The notes under the pieces were generated by a model. The model had not been told where the DNA came from and did no database searches. It was given only the letters and a program-made list of their open reading frames with translations. From Bacillus albus (lineage in GTDB: Bacteria; Bacillota; Bacilli; Bacillales; Bacillaceae_G), in the NCBI RefSeq assembly GCF_001884185.1, contig NZ_MAOE01000125.1:113970-177969 (forward strand): 64,000 bases of DNA. Direction: 5' to 3'. This document shows positions 52,896 to 62,477 of the stretch, piece by piece. Both the position numbers and the translations under genes were made by a program. Numbering within the stretch: position 1 is the stretch's first letter; every line of letters starts with the position of its first letter.

Positions 52896-54485
52896 ATGAA
52901 AAAGTATTATGAGCAAAAACAAATTTTAATTTTAATTAATCAACTTTGTATGATTATTTTTCTATGCTACGAATTTTCAATAGGCAATATTATAGGGACA
53001 GCAAAATTCCTCCCTTTACTGCTTATAACGATCATGTCCATTTATGGATCATATATTAGTTTTATCAACTTTAAAAAAAATACTCTATTATCACAGTTTT
53101 CGAGTTTACTACTTTTTACTTCTTGGCAGTTTTTACTTACACTGAACGCTGAACAGATTTTTCGTACATTCAGTACACTACTTAGTGTATTCATTCTATA
53201 TAAAATCGTGCAATTTATACTCCTATTCTTTTTCCAAGATTCTACTTATAGTTATAAAAAAGAAAAAGATTGGATTTTACGAGTTACATGTTTACTAACA
53301 TTAGGTGCATATTTAATAAACGATAGAGTATTTTCTGTTCTATTTTCATTTCAATGGCTTATCAGTGTTAGTTGGATTACTTTTCTTTTCCTACAGCATC
53401 ACAAACGAATTAAATTTGTTTTTAAAAGTGAAAAAAAGCATTTACTTAAATCTACTGCAATTCTTATCTTTCCCTTTATCGTATATGTTACGTTATTTGG
53501 GAAGAGTCCCGAATATGTAAATAATTTAGGATGGTACATAATAATTCTGTTCCCCCTATTTAGTATTCATGCAATAGCTTTTAAAAATCATATGTCTATG
53601 AAACAATATTTCCCCTTAAAAAAAGGTGCAATTACTTTTATGTTTGTATGCATTTTTATTTTTATGAGTTCACTTGGGGTACTATTTCAATTTAATATGA
53701 TTACTTATTTCATTTTTATACATACAATTATTTGGTTCGTTCAGCTTTATTTCACATTATTATTTCAAGATACAAAAAACACTATCTCAAATTTGAATAC
53801 AAAAGAATTAAAAACTTTGCCAGACAGTTCGTATGTTCATAACTTAGTACAAATAGTAAAAGAAGAACAATTAAAAAGTGGATTTTCTAATTATTTACAT
53901 GATGAAATACTACAAGACATATTAGCTGTTAAAAATATGATGAACAAATCTAGTAAAAAAGAAATTCATGACATGATCGTAGCGACACTGGACAATTTAA
54001 GTCATACAATACGCATTGAAATGCAAGAGTATCATCCAACTCTATTAAAAACACTTACATTAAAAGAAAATTATCGTAATTTAATCAAAATGATGCAAAA
54101 AAAATATGAAATGAAACATGTTAATATATCCTTTACGTGTAACGACGACTTGTTTTTAGTAGAACCCTATCACCTTGTCGTATATCGAATTTTAAAAGAA
54201 CTAGTAACGAATGCATTCAAACATTCAAAGTGTTCAAAGTTACATTTACATTTAGTACAAGAAAATGGGGAAATAAAACTTATTGTGAAAGATAATGGCA
54301 AAGGTTTAACAACTACCGAAACAGACCTTTTGAATGGACATAAAGGATTGAATTCAATTAAAGAACAGGTATTTTTATTGAATGGTAAAATGACCATTTC
54401 AAATAGTAATCCTTCTGGTTTATGCATTACTATTATCATTCCTATGAAAGGAGACGATTCCTATAAACATTTTATTAATAGATGA
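52896..54485 (+). CDS. NarL-class sensor histidine kinase (HisKA_3)
   Basis: 529 aa from the ATG at 52896 (AAAGGTAAG upstream). The N-terminal ~310 residues form about nine membrane helices with little outside sequence. The HisKA_3 helix carries HDEILQDILAVKNMMN (phospho-His in HDEILQD), followed by LSHTIRIEMQEYHP and the ATP-binding domain (ELVTNAFKHSKCSK, VKDNGKGL, HKGLNSIKEQV). Without a sensor domain it may sense through the neighbouring transporter or within the membrane. It overlaps the regulator gene. Confidence 0.85.
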   Translation: MKKYYEQKQILILINQLCMIIFLCYEFSIGNIIGTAKFLPLLLITIMSIYGSYISFINFKKNTLLSQFSSLLLFTSWQFLLTLNAEQIFRTFSTLLSVFILYKIVQFILLFFFQDSTYSYKKEKDWILRVTCLLTLGAYLINDRVFSVLFSFQWLISVSWITFLFLQHHKRIKFVFKSEKKHLLKSTAILIFPFIVYVTLFGKSPEYVNNLGWYIIILFPLFSIHAIAFKNHMSMKQYFPLKKGAITFMFVCIFIFMSSLGVLFQFNMITYFIFIHTIIWFVQLYFTLLFQDTKNTISNLNTKELKTLPDSSYVHNLVQIVKEEQLKSGFSNYLHDEILQDILAVKNMMNKSSKKEIHDMIVATLDNLSHTIRIEMQEYHPTLLKTLTLKENYRNLIKMMQKKYEMKHVNISFTCNDDLFLVEPYHLVVYRILKELVTNAFKHSKCSKLHLHLVQENGEIKLIVKDNGKGLTTTETDLLNGHKGLNSIKEQVFLLNGKMTISNSNPSGLCITIIIPMKGDDSYKHFINR

Positions 54486-55068
54486 TCATGCTTTGTTTGC
54501 AAAAAGCTTGGAAATAGCCTTAGAAGATTATCCTGAAATAGATGAATTCCATTCATTACAAAATGTTGAAAATGTCGTTACAATTATCAATCAGTTTAAA
54601 CCAGATATTATTTTATTAGATATTAATTTAAGTAATATAAGTAGTGAAGATGGTTTAGAAATAGCAAAAATAATTTTGGATAGTAAGTGTGATACAAAAA
54701 TTGTTATATTAACCGGTTATGATTTACCTGTTTACCAGTATGAAGCTCAAAAACTAGGTGTAAGTGGTTTCATTAATAAAAACATTTTACCTGAAGTATT
54801 GGTACAAATATTAAATGACATTAATAAAGGGGCGTTTCATTTTCCAACCTCTACAGAAACAATTGAAGAATTGACTCATAGTGAGAAACAAATTTTACAA
54901 TTACTATGTGATGGCTATAAGCGCAAAGAAATTGCTTCTATGTTATACGCTAGCGAACGTACAATTTCCAATCACATTCAACACGTATTTGATAAATTAA
55001 ACGTTTCCTCTTCTTTAGAAGCTGTCACAAAGGGAATAAAATTAGGTTATATTCAGCCCAATTATTAA
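54463..55068 (+). CDS. NarL/LuxR-type response regulator with apparent AUA start
   Basis: The open frame from a TTG at 54493 would lose the acidic pocket. The codons just upstream read INILLIDDHALFAKS, the normal receiver start with Asp-Asp, and AAAGGAG lies nine bases before an ATA at 54463. No ATG, GTG or TTG exists in between. The phospho-Asp is in DIILLDINLS, the conserved Lys in GFINKNI, and the DNA-binding domain at the end is LTHSEKQILQLLCDGYKRKE then IASMLYASERTISNHIQHVF. About 201 aa, overlapping the kinase gene by 23 bases. Confidence 0.8.
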   Translation: MNILLIDDHALFAKSLEIALEDYPEIDEFHSLQNVENVVTIINQFKPDIILLDINLSNISSEDGLEIAKIILDSKCDTKIVILTGYDLPVYQYEAQKLGVSGFINKNILPEVLVQILNDINKGAFHFPTSTETIEELTHSEKQILQLLCDGYKRKEIASMLYASERTISNHIQHVFDKLNVSSSLEAVTKGIKLGYIQPNY

Positions 55069-55085
55069 TAAAACATGATACATGA

Positions 55086-55120
55086 AAGAAGAGCCAATTC
55101 ACATGAGTTGGCTCTTTCTT
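55086..55120. terminator. Terminator between the response regulator and mntA
   Basis: AAGAGCCAA and TTGGCTCTT, extended by TTC/GAG pairs, form a stem ending in TCTT. It lies between convergent genes and could serve both. Confidence 0.8.
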
Positions 55121-55156
55121 ATCGTATAAAATTTCAATAGTTACACTAGCTAGATT

Positions 55157-56092
55157 TTATTTCTGTAACCCATTAATAATGGTATCTGTATTCCATTTCA
55201 TCATTTTCAAGTAAGTATCTCCATCCTCACCTGTTTTACCTAGTGAGTCTGTAAAAATTGTACCTGCAATTGGTACGTTTGTTTCTTTTGAAACAGTTTC
55301 CATACTACGTCGATCTACACTTGTTTCGACAAATAAAGCCGGAACTTTGTTTGTTTGAATTAAACTTACAACATCTCGAATTTGATCTGGTGTACCTTGA
55401 TTTTCTGAGTTTATTTCCCAAATGTATCCCGTCTTAATACCATATGCTTTTCCAAAATATTTAAAAGCACCTTCACTAGAGATTAAGAAACGTTTTTCTT
55501 CAGGGATTTGATGAATTCTGTTTACCGTCTCATCATGTAATTTTTGAAGTTCTGCTACATACTTATCGGCATTTTTAGTATATAACTCTTTATTTTTAGG
55601 ATCTTCTTTAATTAATGCTTTCTTCACATTTTCAGCGTATACAATACCATTTTTAATATTCATCCAAGCATGTGGGTCTGGTTCTTTTTCCAATCCTTTT
55701 GTTTCTAAATAAATAGCTTCTACACCTTCACTTACTTTATAAACCGGTGCATCTTTCTCTGATTTATTTGCCGTTTTCAATAGTTTTTTAAACCATGCGC
55801 CGCCCTCTTCAAGGTTTAGCCCATTGTAAAACACCATATCTGCATCTGTCATTTTCATAACATCTTTTGGTAGCGGATCATATTCATGCGGGTTAGCTCC
55901 AATTGGAACAAGACTATGAATCTCAACTTTATCTCCACCAATTTGCTTCACCACATCGTATATAATGGAGTATGTTGTTACAACTTTTAATTTTCCACTA
56001 CCCTCTTCTTTCCCATTTGTGTTACTAGAACACGCTGTTAATGCAAATACGAAAATACAAATTACCGATAATAAAATATTTTTTAATTTCAT
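55157..56092 (-). CDS. mntA: Manganese-binding lipoprotein of ABC transporter (MntA-like)
   Basis: 311 aa. A lipoprotein signal peptide ends at the lipobox LTAC (cysteine ~21), so the protein is tethered outside the membrane. The cluster A-I fold has its metal ligands visible: His in GANPHEYDP, His in DPHAWMN, Glu in LISSEGAFKYF and Asp in GTIFTDSLG. It captures Mn2+ (possibly Zn2+ or Fe2+) for the permease. Last gene of the operon. The second of two adjacent ATGs fits the GGAGG spacing best. Confidence 0.9.
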   Translation of the reverse strand: MKLKNILLSVICIFVFALTACSSNTNGKEEGSGKLKVVTTYSIIYDVVKQIGGDKVEIHSLVPIGANPHEYDPLPKDVMKMTDADMVFYNGLNLEEGGAWFKKLLKTANKSEKDAPVYKVSEGVEAIYLETKGLEKEPDPHAWMNIKNGIVYAENVKKALIKEDPKNKELYTKNADKYVAELQKLHDETVNRIHQIPEEKRFLISSEGAFKYFGKAYGIKTGYIWEINSENQGTPDQIRDVVSLIQTNKVPALFVETSVDRRSMETVSKETNVPIAGTIFTDSLGKTGEDGDTYLKMMKWNTDTIINGLQK

Positions 56093-56109
56093 CATTATCC
56101 TCCAATCAA

Positions 56110-56976
56110 TTATGACAACTCTGCTCTATTTTTTCTAATTTTAATAGCTCTCCAAAACAAACCTTGTGACGGTGAGAAAAAGAATGCCAATGCGAATAAG
56201 AATGTTGCAACGAGAACAATTGTTGCACCTGAAGCAAGATTATAAGAGAAACTAAAATATAGCCCTACTACAGATGAAAGTGCACCAATTCCTGCAGCTA
56301 AATAAATCATGACCCATAAACGGTTTGTTAATAAATACGCTGTAGCCGCTGGTGTAATAAGCATAGCGACAACTAGAATAATTCCCACAGTTTGTAATGA
56401 AGCAACTGTAACCATTGTAAGTAAAATCATTAAACCGTAATGAATCCATTTGTTCGGCAATCCATAACTTTGTGCCATCGTTGGATCAAAAGTGGATACG
56501 AGTAGTTCTTTATAAAACAAAATCACAAGACCAATAATGACAACTCCAATAATAAGTGTCATCCACATATCGGAAGAGCGAACTGATAGAACATTCCCGA
56601 ATAAAATATGATACAAATCCGAACTACTCTTCATAAAGGTAATTAAAATAATCCCTATAGCGAAAACAGATGTAAACATAATCCCTATCGCCATATCATG
56701 TTTAATTCGACTATTTTGACTTACAAATCCGATTCCAACAGCAGTAATAACCCCTGTTAAAACCGCCCCTATAAAATAATTCATACCAATCATATAAGAA
56801 AGGGCTACACCTGGAAGAACAGCATGTGAAATTGCATCTCCCATTAAAGCCATACCTCGTAAAATAATAAAACAGCCAATTACACCGCAAATAACTCCTA
56901 CCATAACGGAAGTTAATAACGCTTTCTGCAGAAAACCGTACTGCATTAATGCATCTATAAATTCTATAATCTTCAT
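56110..56976 (-). CDS. mntC: Manganese ABC transporter permease
   Basis: 288 aa, about nine membrane helices, ABC-3 family. Blocks FIILRGMALMGDAISHAVLPG and ASLQTVGIILVVAMLITPAATAYLL are characteristic. GGAGGT precedes the ATG, which overlaps the stop of the ATPase gene by four bases. Only one permease gene is present, unlike the two (mntC, mntD) in B. subtilis, so the pore is probably a homodimer. Confidence 0.9.
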   Translation of the reverse strand: MKIIEFIDALMQYGFLQKALLTSVMVGVICGVIGCFIILRGMALMGDAISHAVLPGVALSYMIGMNYFIGAVLTGVITAVGIGFVSQNSRIKHDMAIGIMFTSVFAIGIILITFMKSSSDLYHILFGNVLSVRSSDMWMTLIIGVVIIGLVILFYKELLVSTFDPTMAQSYGLPNKWIHYGLMILLTMVTVASLQTVGIILVVAMLITPAATAYLLTNRLWVMIYLAAGIGALSSVVGLYFSFSYNLASGATIVLVATFLFALAFFFSPSQGLFWRAIKIRKNRAELS

Positions 56977-57722
56977 GATGAATGTACCTCCGCTGCATTA
57001 TTAAACAATATGCCATGATTTACATACGCTTTTGACATAACAGTTGGTTCTAATACTTGCCTTACTTCTCCGTAATGAATTAAGCTCTTATTCAATAATA
57101 GTAATTTATCAAAATAGGACTCTGCTTTACTTAGGTCGTGATGTACAACAACAATTGTTTTTCCTTCTTTACGTAATTCTCTAAGGATTTTAATAATTGT
57201 CTCTTCACTTGTTACATCAATTCCAACAAACGGTTCATCTAAGAAAAATATCTCCGCCTTTTGTGCTAATGCTCTCGCTAAAAAGACACGTTGTTGTTGT
57301 CCACCTGAAAGCTCACCAATTTGACGATTTTTAAATTCCTCCATACCGACTTTTTTTAGACATTCAAAAGCCCAATCTCGATGCTCTTTCTTCGGTCTTT
57401 TCATCATCCCTAAAGATGGATATGTTCCAATTAGCACCACATCTAAAACTGTGATTGGGAAATCCCAATCTATATCACTCCTTTGCGGTACATATGCAAC
57501 ATGCTTTCTAGCACTCCGAATATCCTCTCCAAGAACTTGAACGTATCCCTTATCACTTGGAATTAGATTTAAAACAGCTTTCATTAAAGTAGATTTCCCC
57601 GCACCGTTTGGACCAATAATTCCAACGAGCTTCCCTTTTTCAATATCGAAGGAAACATTTTGAACTACTTGATTCCCTTGGTAAGATACAAATAAATCTT
57701 TGACAATTATAGCCTCATCCAT
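56973..57722 (-). CDS. mntB: Manganese ABC transporter ATP-binding protein
   Basis: 249 aa. Walker A GPNGAGKSTLM (~37-47), Q-loop YVPQRSDIDWDFP (the DWDFP variant is typical of metal importers), signature LSGGQQQRVFLARAL, Walker B IFFLDEPFVGID and the H-loop HHD are complete. First gene of the operon. Two MntR-like boxes lie 42-120 bases upstream, so the operon is probably off when Mn2+ is plentiful. Confidence 0.92.
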   Translation of the reverse strand: MDEAIIVKDLFVSYQGNQVVQNVSFDIEKGKLVGIIGPNGAGKSTLMKAVLNLIPSDKGYVQVLGEDIRSARKHVAYVPQRSDIDWDFPITVLDVVLIGTYPSLGMMKRPKKEHRDWAFECLKKVGMEEFKNRQIGELSGGQQQRVFLARALAQKAEIFFLDEPFVGIDVTSEETIIKILRELRKEGKTIVVVHHDLSKAESYFDKLLLLNKSLIHYGEVRQVLEPTVMSKAYVNHGILFNNAAEVHSS

Positions 57723-57763
57723 TTTTTATGCATTCCCCTTTCTTTTTTTCGTATATATAATTA

Positions 57764-57784
57764 TTTTGCACTATGGCAACTTTT
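57764..57784 (-). promoter_or_regulatory. MntR-like box, proximal
   Basis: TTTTGCACTATGGCAACTTTT resembles the MntR consensus, whose core is TTTGC...GGGAAACTTT, with TTGC/GCAA arms. It lies near the expected start of transcription. Confidence 0.5.
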
Positions 57785-57820
57785 AAACAAAAAAATATAA
57801 CGCGAATGTAAATTCACGAT

Positions 57821-57842
57821 AAAGTTTCCTTAAGGAAACTTT
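57821..57842 (-). promoter_or_regulatory. MntR-like box, distal, perfect palindrome
   Basis: A 22-bp perfect palindrome with core TTTCCTTAAGGAAA, very close to the B. subtilis mntA operator half (CCTTAAGGAAAC). It lies upstream of the likely -35. Confidence 0.65.
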
Positions 57843-58000
57843 TTTATATGAGTCAAATTATATAAGCTATATACAAATTTGTAAACTTAATTTTACTAAT
57901 TTATAAATATATAATGAAAATAATTATCAATGTGGAACAAAATATATTATCTATTTTATGATTTTTAAAAAAAGATATTACTGTGAAAGACAAGCAATAT

Positions 58001-58054
58001 AGTATAAAAGAGAAAGAACCTACTCGTATGAGTTGGATCTTCCTCTTTTATACT
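58001..58054 (-). terminator. Long hairpin after the DJ-1/PfpI gene
   Basis: AGTATAAAAGAG pairs with CTCTTTTATACT, with further pairs towards a loop at 58023. It lies 41 bases after the stop of the minus-strand gene. There is no T run, so it may protect RNA. The rest of 57723-58094 holds only the MntR-controlled promoter. Confidence 0.55.
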
Positions 58055-58094
58055 ATTTGATACGCTCTACAGCAAAAACATGGTTAAAATTAAA

Positions 58095-58694
58095 TCACTT
58101 CCAAACAACACCTCGCAGCTCGTATTCCATTCTATTTTCAACAGCAGCTGCAATTTTAGGACTTGCAAATCTTTCCGTGATCCAAAGTCCTAAATCAAGT
58201 CCTGAAGTAACTCCTCTTGCAGTAATAACATTCCCTTGATCTACAATTCTGTAAGGAAGAAGTTCTGCTCCATATTCACTCATTTCACTCTGCGCCAAAT
58301 GATGCGTTGTTGCCTTTTTATCATTCAATATACCGGATGCAGCTAGTAACATACCTCCAGTACAAACTCCCGTAACAATCGTTCCTTCGTTGTGCATATC
58401 TCTAATCATTTTAGTCAGAGTACCAAGCTCTGCTTGCTTTCGTGCCCCGTGCTCAGCTTTATGATTCCAGCCACCACCAGGTACAATTAACAAATCTGGG
58501 CGATTATCCATTCGTAAAAAATCATGTAGTGTAACCGTAACTCCAAACGAGGTAGTAACTTCTTGTTTCGGTTCACTTGATACGAGTTCAACCGTAAACG
58601 GAGCCCCTTCTTCTATCGCTCTTTTCAATACTTCAAAAGGTGCTAAAGAGACAAGCTCTCCAAAACCATCAAACAATACAATTTGTATTTTCAT
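58095..58694 (-). CDS. DJ-1/PfpI family protein
   Basis: 199 aa. The nucleophile cysteine lies in IVTGVCTGGMLLAASG with the usual Thr/Gly neighbours; the acidic partner is in VLFDGFGELVSLAPFEVL, and LLIVPGGGW precedes the elbow. This subgroup includes isonitrile hydratase InhA and transcription-factor-associated GATase-1 domains, here without a fused regulator. Substrate unknown; a glyoxalase-like or stress role is possible. RBS GAGGTG. Transcribed alone. Confidence 0.8.
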   Translation of the reverse strand: MKIQIVLFDGFGELVSLAPFEVLKRAIEEGAPFTVELVSSEPKQEVTTSFGVTVTLHDFLRMDNRPDLLIVPGGGWNHKAEHGARKQAELGTLTKMIRDMHNEGTIVTGVCTGGMLLAASGILNDKKATTHHLAQSEMSEYGAELLPYRIVDQGNVITARGVTSGLDLGLWITERFASPKIAAAVENRMEYELRGVVWK

Positions 58695-58749
58695 TTTTTG
58701 AACACCTCATATACTTTCTTTTTCGCATCCAAAATTAGAAGAATAAATG

Positions 58750-59733
58750 TTATCTACAAATTAACAATGACGACAGTCTTTCTCCTCTTCTTTTATAAAC
58801 TCTCAAATGTTCTACTAATGCACTCTCGTCACCTATTAGGCTCAACGTCTTTTTAACAAAGTTCCAATTTAAACTGCCTGATAACCACAGCAACGAAGAA
58901 AGTCTTTTATAATCATTTGAATTTAAAATGTTATTAGCTTTATACCCTTCTAAAAATGCTCTAGCAACTTTCGAACATACTTTATGCGACTGTATTCCTT
59001 CTGTCCGGGAATACCATTTTATTAAAAAGGCTAATCCTTCAATACGATCAACATATGCAATCGATTCAAAATCTATAATTCCTTTTACACATTGATTTGA
59101 ATCCCATATGACATTTAAAGGATTTAAATCAGTTTGTACAATACACTCCAAATCACTCGTATGTGCGCATTCTATATGGTACTTAGCGAAATCTATATAC
59201 TCTTTCAATTCCTTACTTGTACAACCATTACTTTCTAATAGCTTGATAAACTCACCATATCCATCTAAATGAGATTTCTTTTGAAAAGCCGAGCTTTGAA
59301 ACGTACTAGAAATATCATGTATCTTTCTTGCTTCCTTTCCAAAGACTTCTGCCATCGTTTCTGTACAATGAATAATATGTTCTCCTTCAATCCAAGTAGA
59401 CAATACAAACCGGTACTGTTCCTCATTCCAAGTGAGTAATGTAAAGTAATATCCCGCCATATTCTCCTTAATTTCCATAAACGGAATTCCATGCTCTCGT
59501 AAATAATACGTAAACCGTACTTGCTCTTTCAATTGTTCATTAGATAACGTCCCAAAGGCTGGATTGATTGTTCGATCGCTATTAATAAACCGTGCGGAAT
59601 ACCGCTTTCCATTCACTATAATTTTGTAGTGTAAATCTGTATTCCAACTGTTCTTATGTAGTTCTTCTTCAACTAGTAGTGAATGAATTTCTTTAAAGTA
59701 GTTTATTAATATGTCTTTTATTATTTGTTTCAT
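58750..59733 (-). CDS. APH-type phosphotransferase
   Basis: 327 aa with a kinase-like two-lobe pattern. The catalytic loop reads VQTDLNPLNVIWD, where aminoglycoside and choline kinases have HGDLHPGNV: the Asp and Asn are kept but the preceding His is Gln. The metal-binding Asp is in KGIIDFESIAYVDR. The C-terminal helices are typical of APH proteins (LAFLIKWYSR). Substrate not predictable; not evidence of drug resistance. RBS AAGGAG. Confidence 0.75.
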   Translation of the reverse strand: MKQIIKDILINYFKEIHSLLVEEELHKNSWNTDLHYKIIVNGKRYSARFINSDRTINPAFGTLSNEQLKEQVRFTYYLREHGIPFMEIKENMAGYYFTLLTWNEEQYRFVLSTWIEGEHIIHCTETMAEVFGKEARKIHDISSTFQSSAFQKKSHLDGYGEFIKLLESNGCTSKELKEYIDFAKYHIECAHTSDLECIVQTDLNPLNVIWDSNQCVKGIIDFESIAYVDRIEGLAFLIKWYSRTEGIQSHKVCSKVARAFLEGYKANNILNSNDYKRLSSLLWLSGSLNWNFVKKTLSLIGDESALVEHLRVYKRRGERLSSLLICR

Positions 59734-59857
59734 CCTATTCTCCTTACATACAAAAATTCATTTTTGTACTTCCGAATAAAACCTTTTAAAGTGAAGATTT
59801 TTAAGATATAACTCCTACTGTGAGTAATAATACAGTTATGTAATTTTGCCGCCAAAA

Positions 59858-59900
59858 TTATAGTAGCCTTCTATCTATGTAGATGAAAGAAGGCTACTAT
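59858..59900. terminator. Terminator-like hairpin
   Basis: TATAGTAGCCTTC and GAAGGCTACTATA form a perfect 13-bp stem around a 17-base loop, ending in TCTTTTT on the plus strand. It lies downstream of the uridine-kinase-like gene on the minus strand. Confidence 0.7.
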
Positions 59901-60027
59901 ATCTTTTTAAAAATCTAGTTATTTCATAGTGAATGTATTATTGATTAAATAATACATTTGTTTAATACAAGTACTAAATAAGAAAAATTAAGCGTCATAA
60001 TGCAATTAACAAGTTGAGGATTTTCAT

Positions 60028-60687
60028 TTAAACTTTATAAAACTCAAATGTATTTTTTTCTAAACATATTGTTTCATCAGAATTTTTGATAATTATATCA
60101 AAACGCTGACTATACGAATGCATAAATACTTCATATTGAATCCGGCGTTCTTCATGAGACTGCCTTAAATAATTTATATCGGCTCCCCTTTCAGCTATAT
60201 CCCTGCTTGATCTTCTCATTAGTTCCGTTTCGCCATCTGTATAAAAATAAATTTTCAAATCAAATAAATCAGGATTAATAAATGCGGCGCTCATTCCTTC
60301 CACAATCGTTACTTTATTTTCCGAAGAAATCAACTTACTTTTCATATAATGCGTATCTATCGTATAAAAATCTAGCCCCGCTCTAACCATATGAATATCT
60401 CTTTCTAAAGCTGCCAAATGGTGCGCCGCTGGATGACAAGCTGTCATTTTATAACGATGATTTTCATTTTGATATGTATAGTGAATCACTGCATGCTTGC
60501 GGATATCTGAACTAACAATGTAAGGATCTGTATTAATATAATTTACTTCATTTTGATTTAGTAGCTTTACGAGTCTATTAGTAAACGTTGTTTTTCCAGC
60601 TGCACCATGTCCTGAAATACCGATAACAATTTGTTCATCTCTCATCTTTAACCAATTTATAATTTCTTGTAACAACTTATCCATCAT
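60028..60687 (-). CDS. Uridine-kinase-like P-loop kinase
   Basis: 219 aa. Walker A is GISGHGAAGKTT (~23-34). It shows Asp in NTDPYIV at the expected nucleoside-binding place, the helix-rich lid with ELMRRSSRDIAERG, and VTIVEGMSAA in place of Walker B. The pattern fits the uridine kinase/phosphoribulokinase superfamily rather than a shikimate or adenylate kinase. Substrate unknown. A GGGGGAG site stands before two consecutive ATGs; the second is better spaced. Confidence 0.72.
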   Translation of the reverse strand: MMDKLLQEIINWLKMRDEQIVIGISGHGAAGKTTFTNRLVKLLNQNEVNYINTDPYIVSSDIRKHAVIHYTYQNENHRYKMTACHPAAHHLAALERDIHMVRAGLDFYTIDTHYMKSKLISSENKVTIVEGMSAAFINPDLFDLKIYFYTDGETELMRRSSRDIAERGADINYLRQSHEERRIQYEVFMHSYSQRFDIIIKNSDETICLEKNTFEFYKV

Positions 60688-60941
60688 TCTCCCCCTTGCG
60701 CTAATATACTACCCTTTATTTTAATATCCGAAAATCCTTTTATTTAATTATACATAAAAAGAAAAAGATAGTGTGATTATTCATCATACCATCTCTAATT
60801 CTAAACAACTTTATTATCTTTTAAATGACTTTATTATTTGTGAACACCTACATGATTAAATACACTTCTAACTTTATCAATCCAATAGAACATCCTCTAT
60901 TTTCCAGTAATTTATGCGAACCAATGCAGTCATGACTAATA

Positions 60942-60984
60942 AAAAAGAGCCAATCCCTATACGATAGAAGATTGGCTCCTTCCT
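60942..60984 (-). terminator. Terminator after arsC
   Basis: AGAGCCAATC pairs with GATTGGCTCCT around a loop. On the minus strand it ends in TTTTTT, right after arsC. The 60688-60988 interval holds nothing else. Confidence 0.85.
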
Positions 60985-60988
60985 TTAT

Positions 60989-61393
60989 TTACTCCCCTGT
61001 TTCAGCAAATTGCTTTATACGTTCTCCAATTTCATCACGGACACGTTGAAATTCAGACCACTCTTTTCCTGCTGGATCATCGAATCCCCAGTGAACACGA
61101 TTTACGTGCGGAGGTGTCGAAGGACAAACAGAATCTGCATGACTACAAAGGGTAACAACTATATCAGCTTTATTTAAAATATTTACATCAATTACATCCG
61201 AAGTTTGATTTGTTATATCAATATTTACTTCTTTCATCGCTTTAATAGCATTTGGATTTACTCCGTGTGCTTCGATTCCTGCAGAATATACATTCCACTT
61301 ATCACCTAAATATTGTTTCCCCCATGCTTCTGCCATTTGGCTTCGGCACGAATTTCCTGTGCATAAGAAATAAATTGTCTTTTTGTTTTCCAT
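60989..61393 (-). CDS. arsC: Arsenate reductase ArsC (thioredoxin-linked)
   Basis: 134 aa from the ATG at 61393. It has the low-molecular-weight phosphatase P-loop CTGNSCRSQ, with nucleophile Cys10 (…YFLCTGNSC), and the redox pair [12 protein letters not shown] (Cys82 and Cys89 in similar enzymes). Arsenate is reduced to arsenite, with electrons from thioredoxin. Last gene of the ars operon; 25 bases after the acr3 stop. Confidence 0.92.
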   Translation of the reverse strand: MENKKTIYFLCTGNSCRSQMAEAWGKQYLGDKWNVYSAGIEAHGVNPNAIKAMKEVNIDITNQTSDVIDVNILNKADIVVTLCSHADSVCPSTPPHVNRVHWGFDDPAGKEWSEFQRVRDEIGERIKQFAETGE

Positions 61394-61418
61394 GTTGTTT
61401 TCCGCCTTTGTTTTTAAA

Positions 61419-62459
61419 TTATACTGGTTGATCATTAAAATATTTACGCTTAAACCAAAAAGCGACGTTTACCAGGGCAATCATTACAGGTACTTCCACT
61501 AACGGCCCAATAACAGCTGCAAATGCTGCACCTGAATGAATACCAAACACACCAACTGCTACAGCAATCGCTAACTCAAAGTTATTACTACCTGCTGTAA
61601 ATGCTAACGTTGTAGTCACTGGATAGTTTGCACCAATTTTTCTTCCCATAAAGAAAGAAACAAAAAACATGACAATAAAATAGATTAATAACGGAATCGC
61701 TATTCTTACTACATCTAATGGTACGCTAACAATCATTTCCCCTTTTAAAGAGAACATAACGATGATTGTAAATAGTAATGCAAGTAATGTAAGTGGACTA
61801 ATCTTCGGTATAAACACCTTTTCATACCACTGTCTTCCTTTTAACTTAACTAGTAAAAATCGTGTCAACATACCTGCTATAAAAGGAATTCCCAAATAGA
61901 TAAATACCGATTTTGCTACTTCAATCATTGTAATATCGACAATAGCACCGTCAATCCCTAACCATTCTGGAATTACAGTTACAAATACGTATGCATAAAC
62001 CGAGAAAAAGAGCATTTGGAATACCGAATTAAAAGCAACTAAACCTGCCGCATACTCTTTATCCCCATCGGCAAGGTCGTTCCAAACAATGACCATTGCA
62101 ATACAACGTGCTAATCCAATCATAATAAGACCAACCATGTATTCTGGTTTATCAGGAAGAAAAATAATTGCTAAAACAAACATAAGTACCGGACCAATAA
62201 TCCAGTTTTGTACTAAAGATAGAACTAACACTTTAACATCTTTAAATACTCGGCCCATTTCCTCGTAACGAACTTTCGCTAATGGTGGATACATCATTAC
62301 AATTAAACCAACAGCAAGCGGGATAGACGTTGTTCCAACTTGTAATGTATTCAGTCCGTCTACTACACTAGGAAATACAAACCCTAAACCAATCCCAACA
62401 GCCATAGCTAGAAAAATCCATAGTGTTAAATATCGATCTAGAAAAGATAAACGTTTCAT
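61419..62459 (-). CDS. arsB: Arsenite efflux permease Acr3 (ArsB)
   Basis: 346 aa from the ATG at 62459 ([19 protein letters not shown]); an earlier in-frame ATG overlaps the ribosome site. Ten membrane helices. Family signatures are [19 protein letters not shown], with the essential Cys in ARCIAMV, and [22 protein letters not shown]. It exports As(III) using the proton gradient. Belongs to the Acr3 family rather than E. coli-type ArsB, although Bacillus genes are usually named arsB. Confidence 0.93.
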   Translation of the reverse strand: MKRLSFLDRYLTLWIFLAMAVGIGLGFVFPSVVDGLNTLQVGTTSIPLAVGLIVMMYPPLAKVRYEEMGRVFKDVKVLVLSLVQNWIIGPVLMFVLAIIFLPDKPEYMVGLIMIGLARCIAMVIVWNDLADGDKEYAAGLVAFNSVFQMLFFSVYAYVFVTVIPEWLGIDGAIVDITMIEVAKSVFIYLGIPFIAGMLTRFLLVKLKGRQWYEKVFIPKISPLTLLALLFTIIVMFSLKGEMIVSVPLDVVRIAIPLLIYFIVMFFVSFFMGRKIGANYPVTTTLAFTAGSNNFELAIAVAVGVFGIHSGAAFAAVIGPLVEVPVMIALVNVAFWFKRKYFNDQPV

Positions 62460-62477
62460 TTTATTGTCCATCTCCTA

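Noticed and set aside
58750-59733. Aminoglycoside resistance gene
   Set aside because: The APH-like protein has Gln in place of the catalytic-loop His and no resistance-specific motifs; substrate cannot be assigned.
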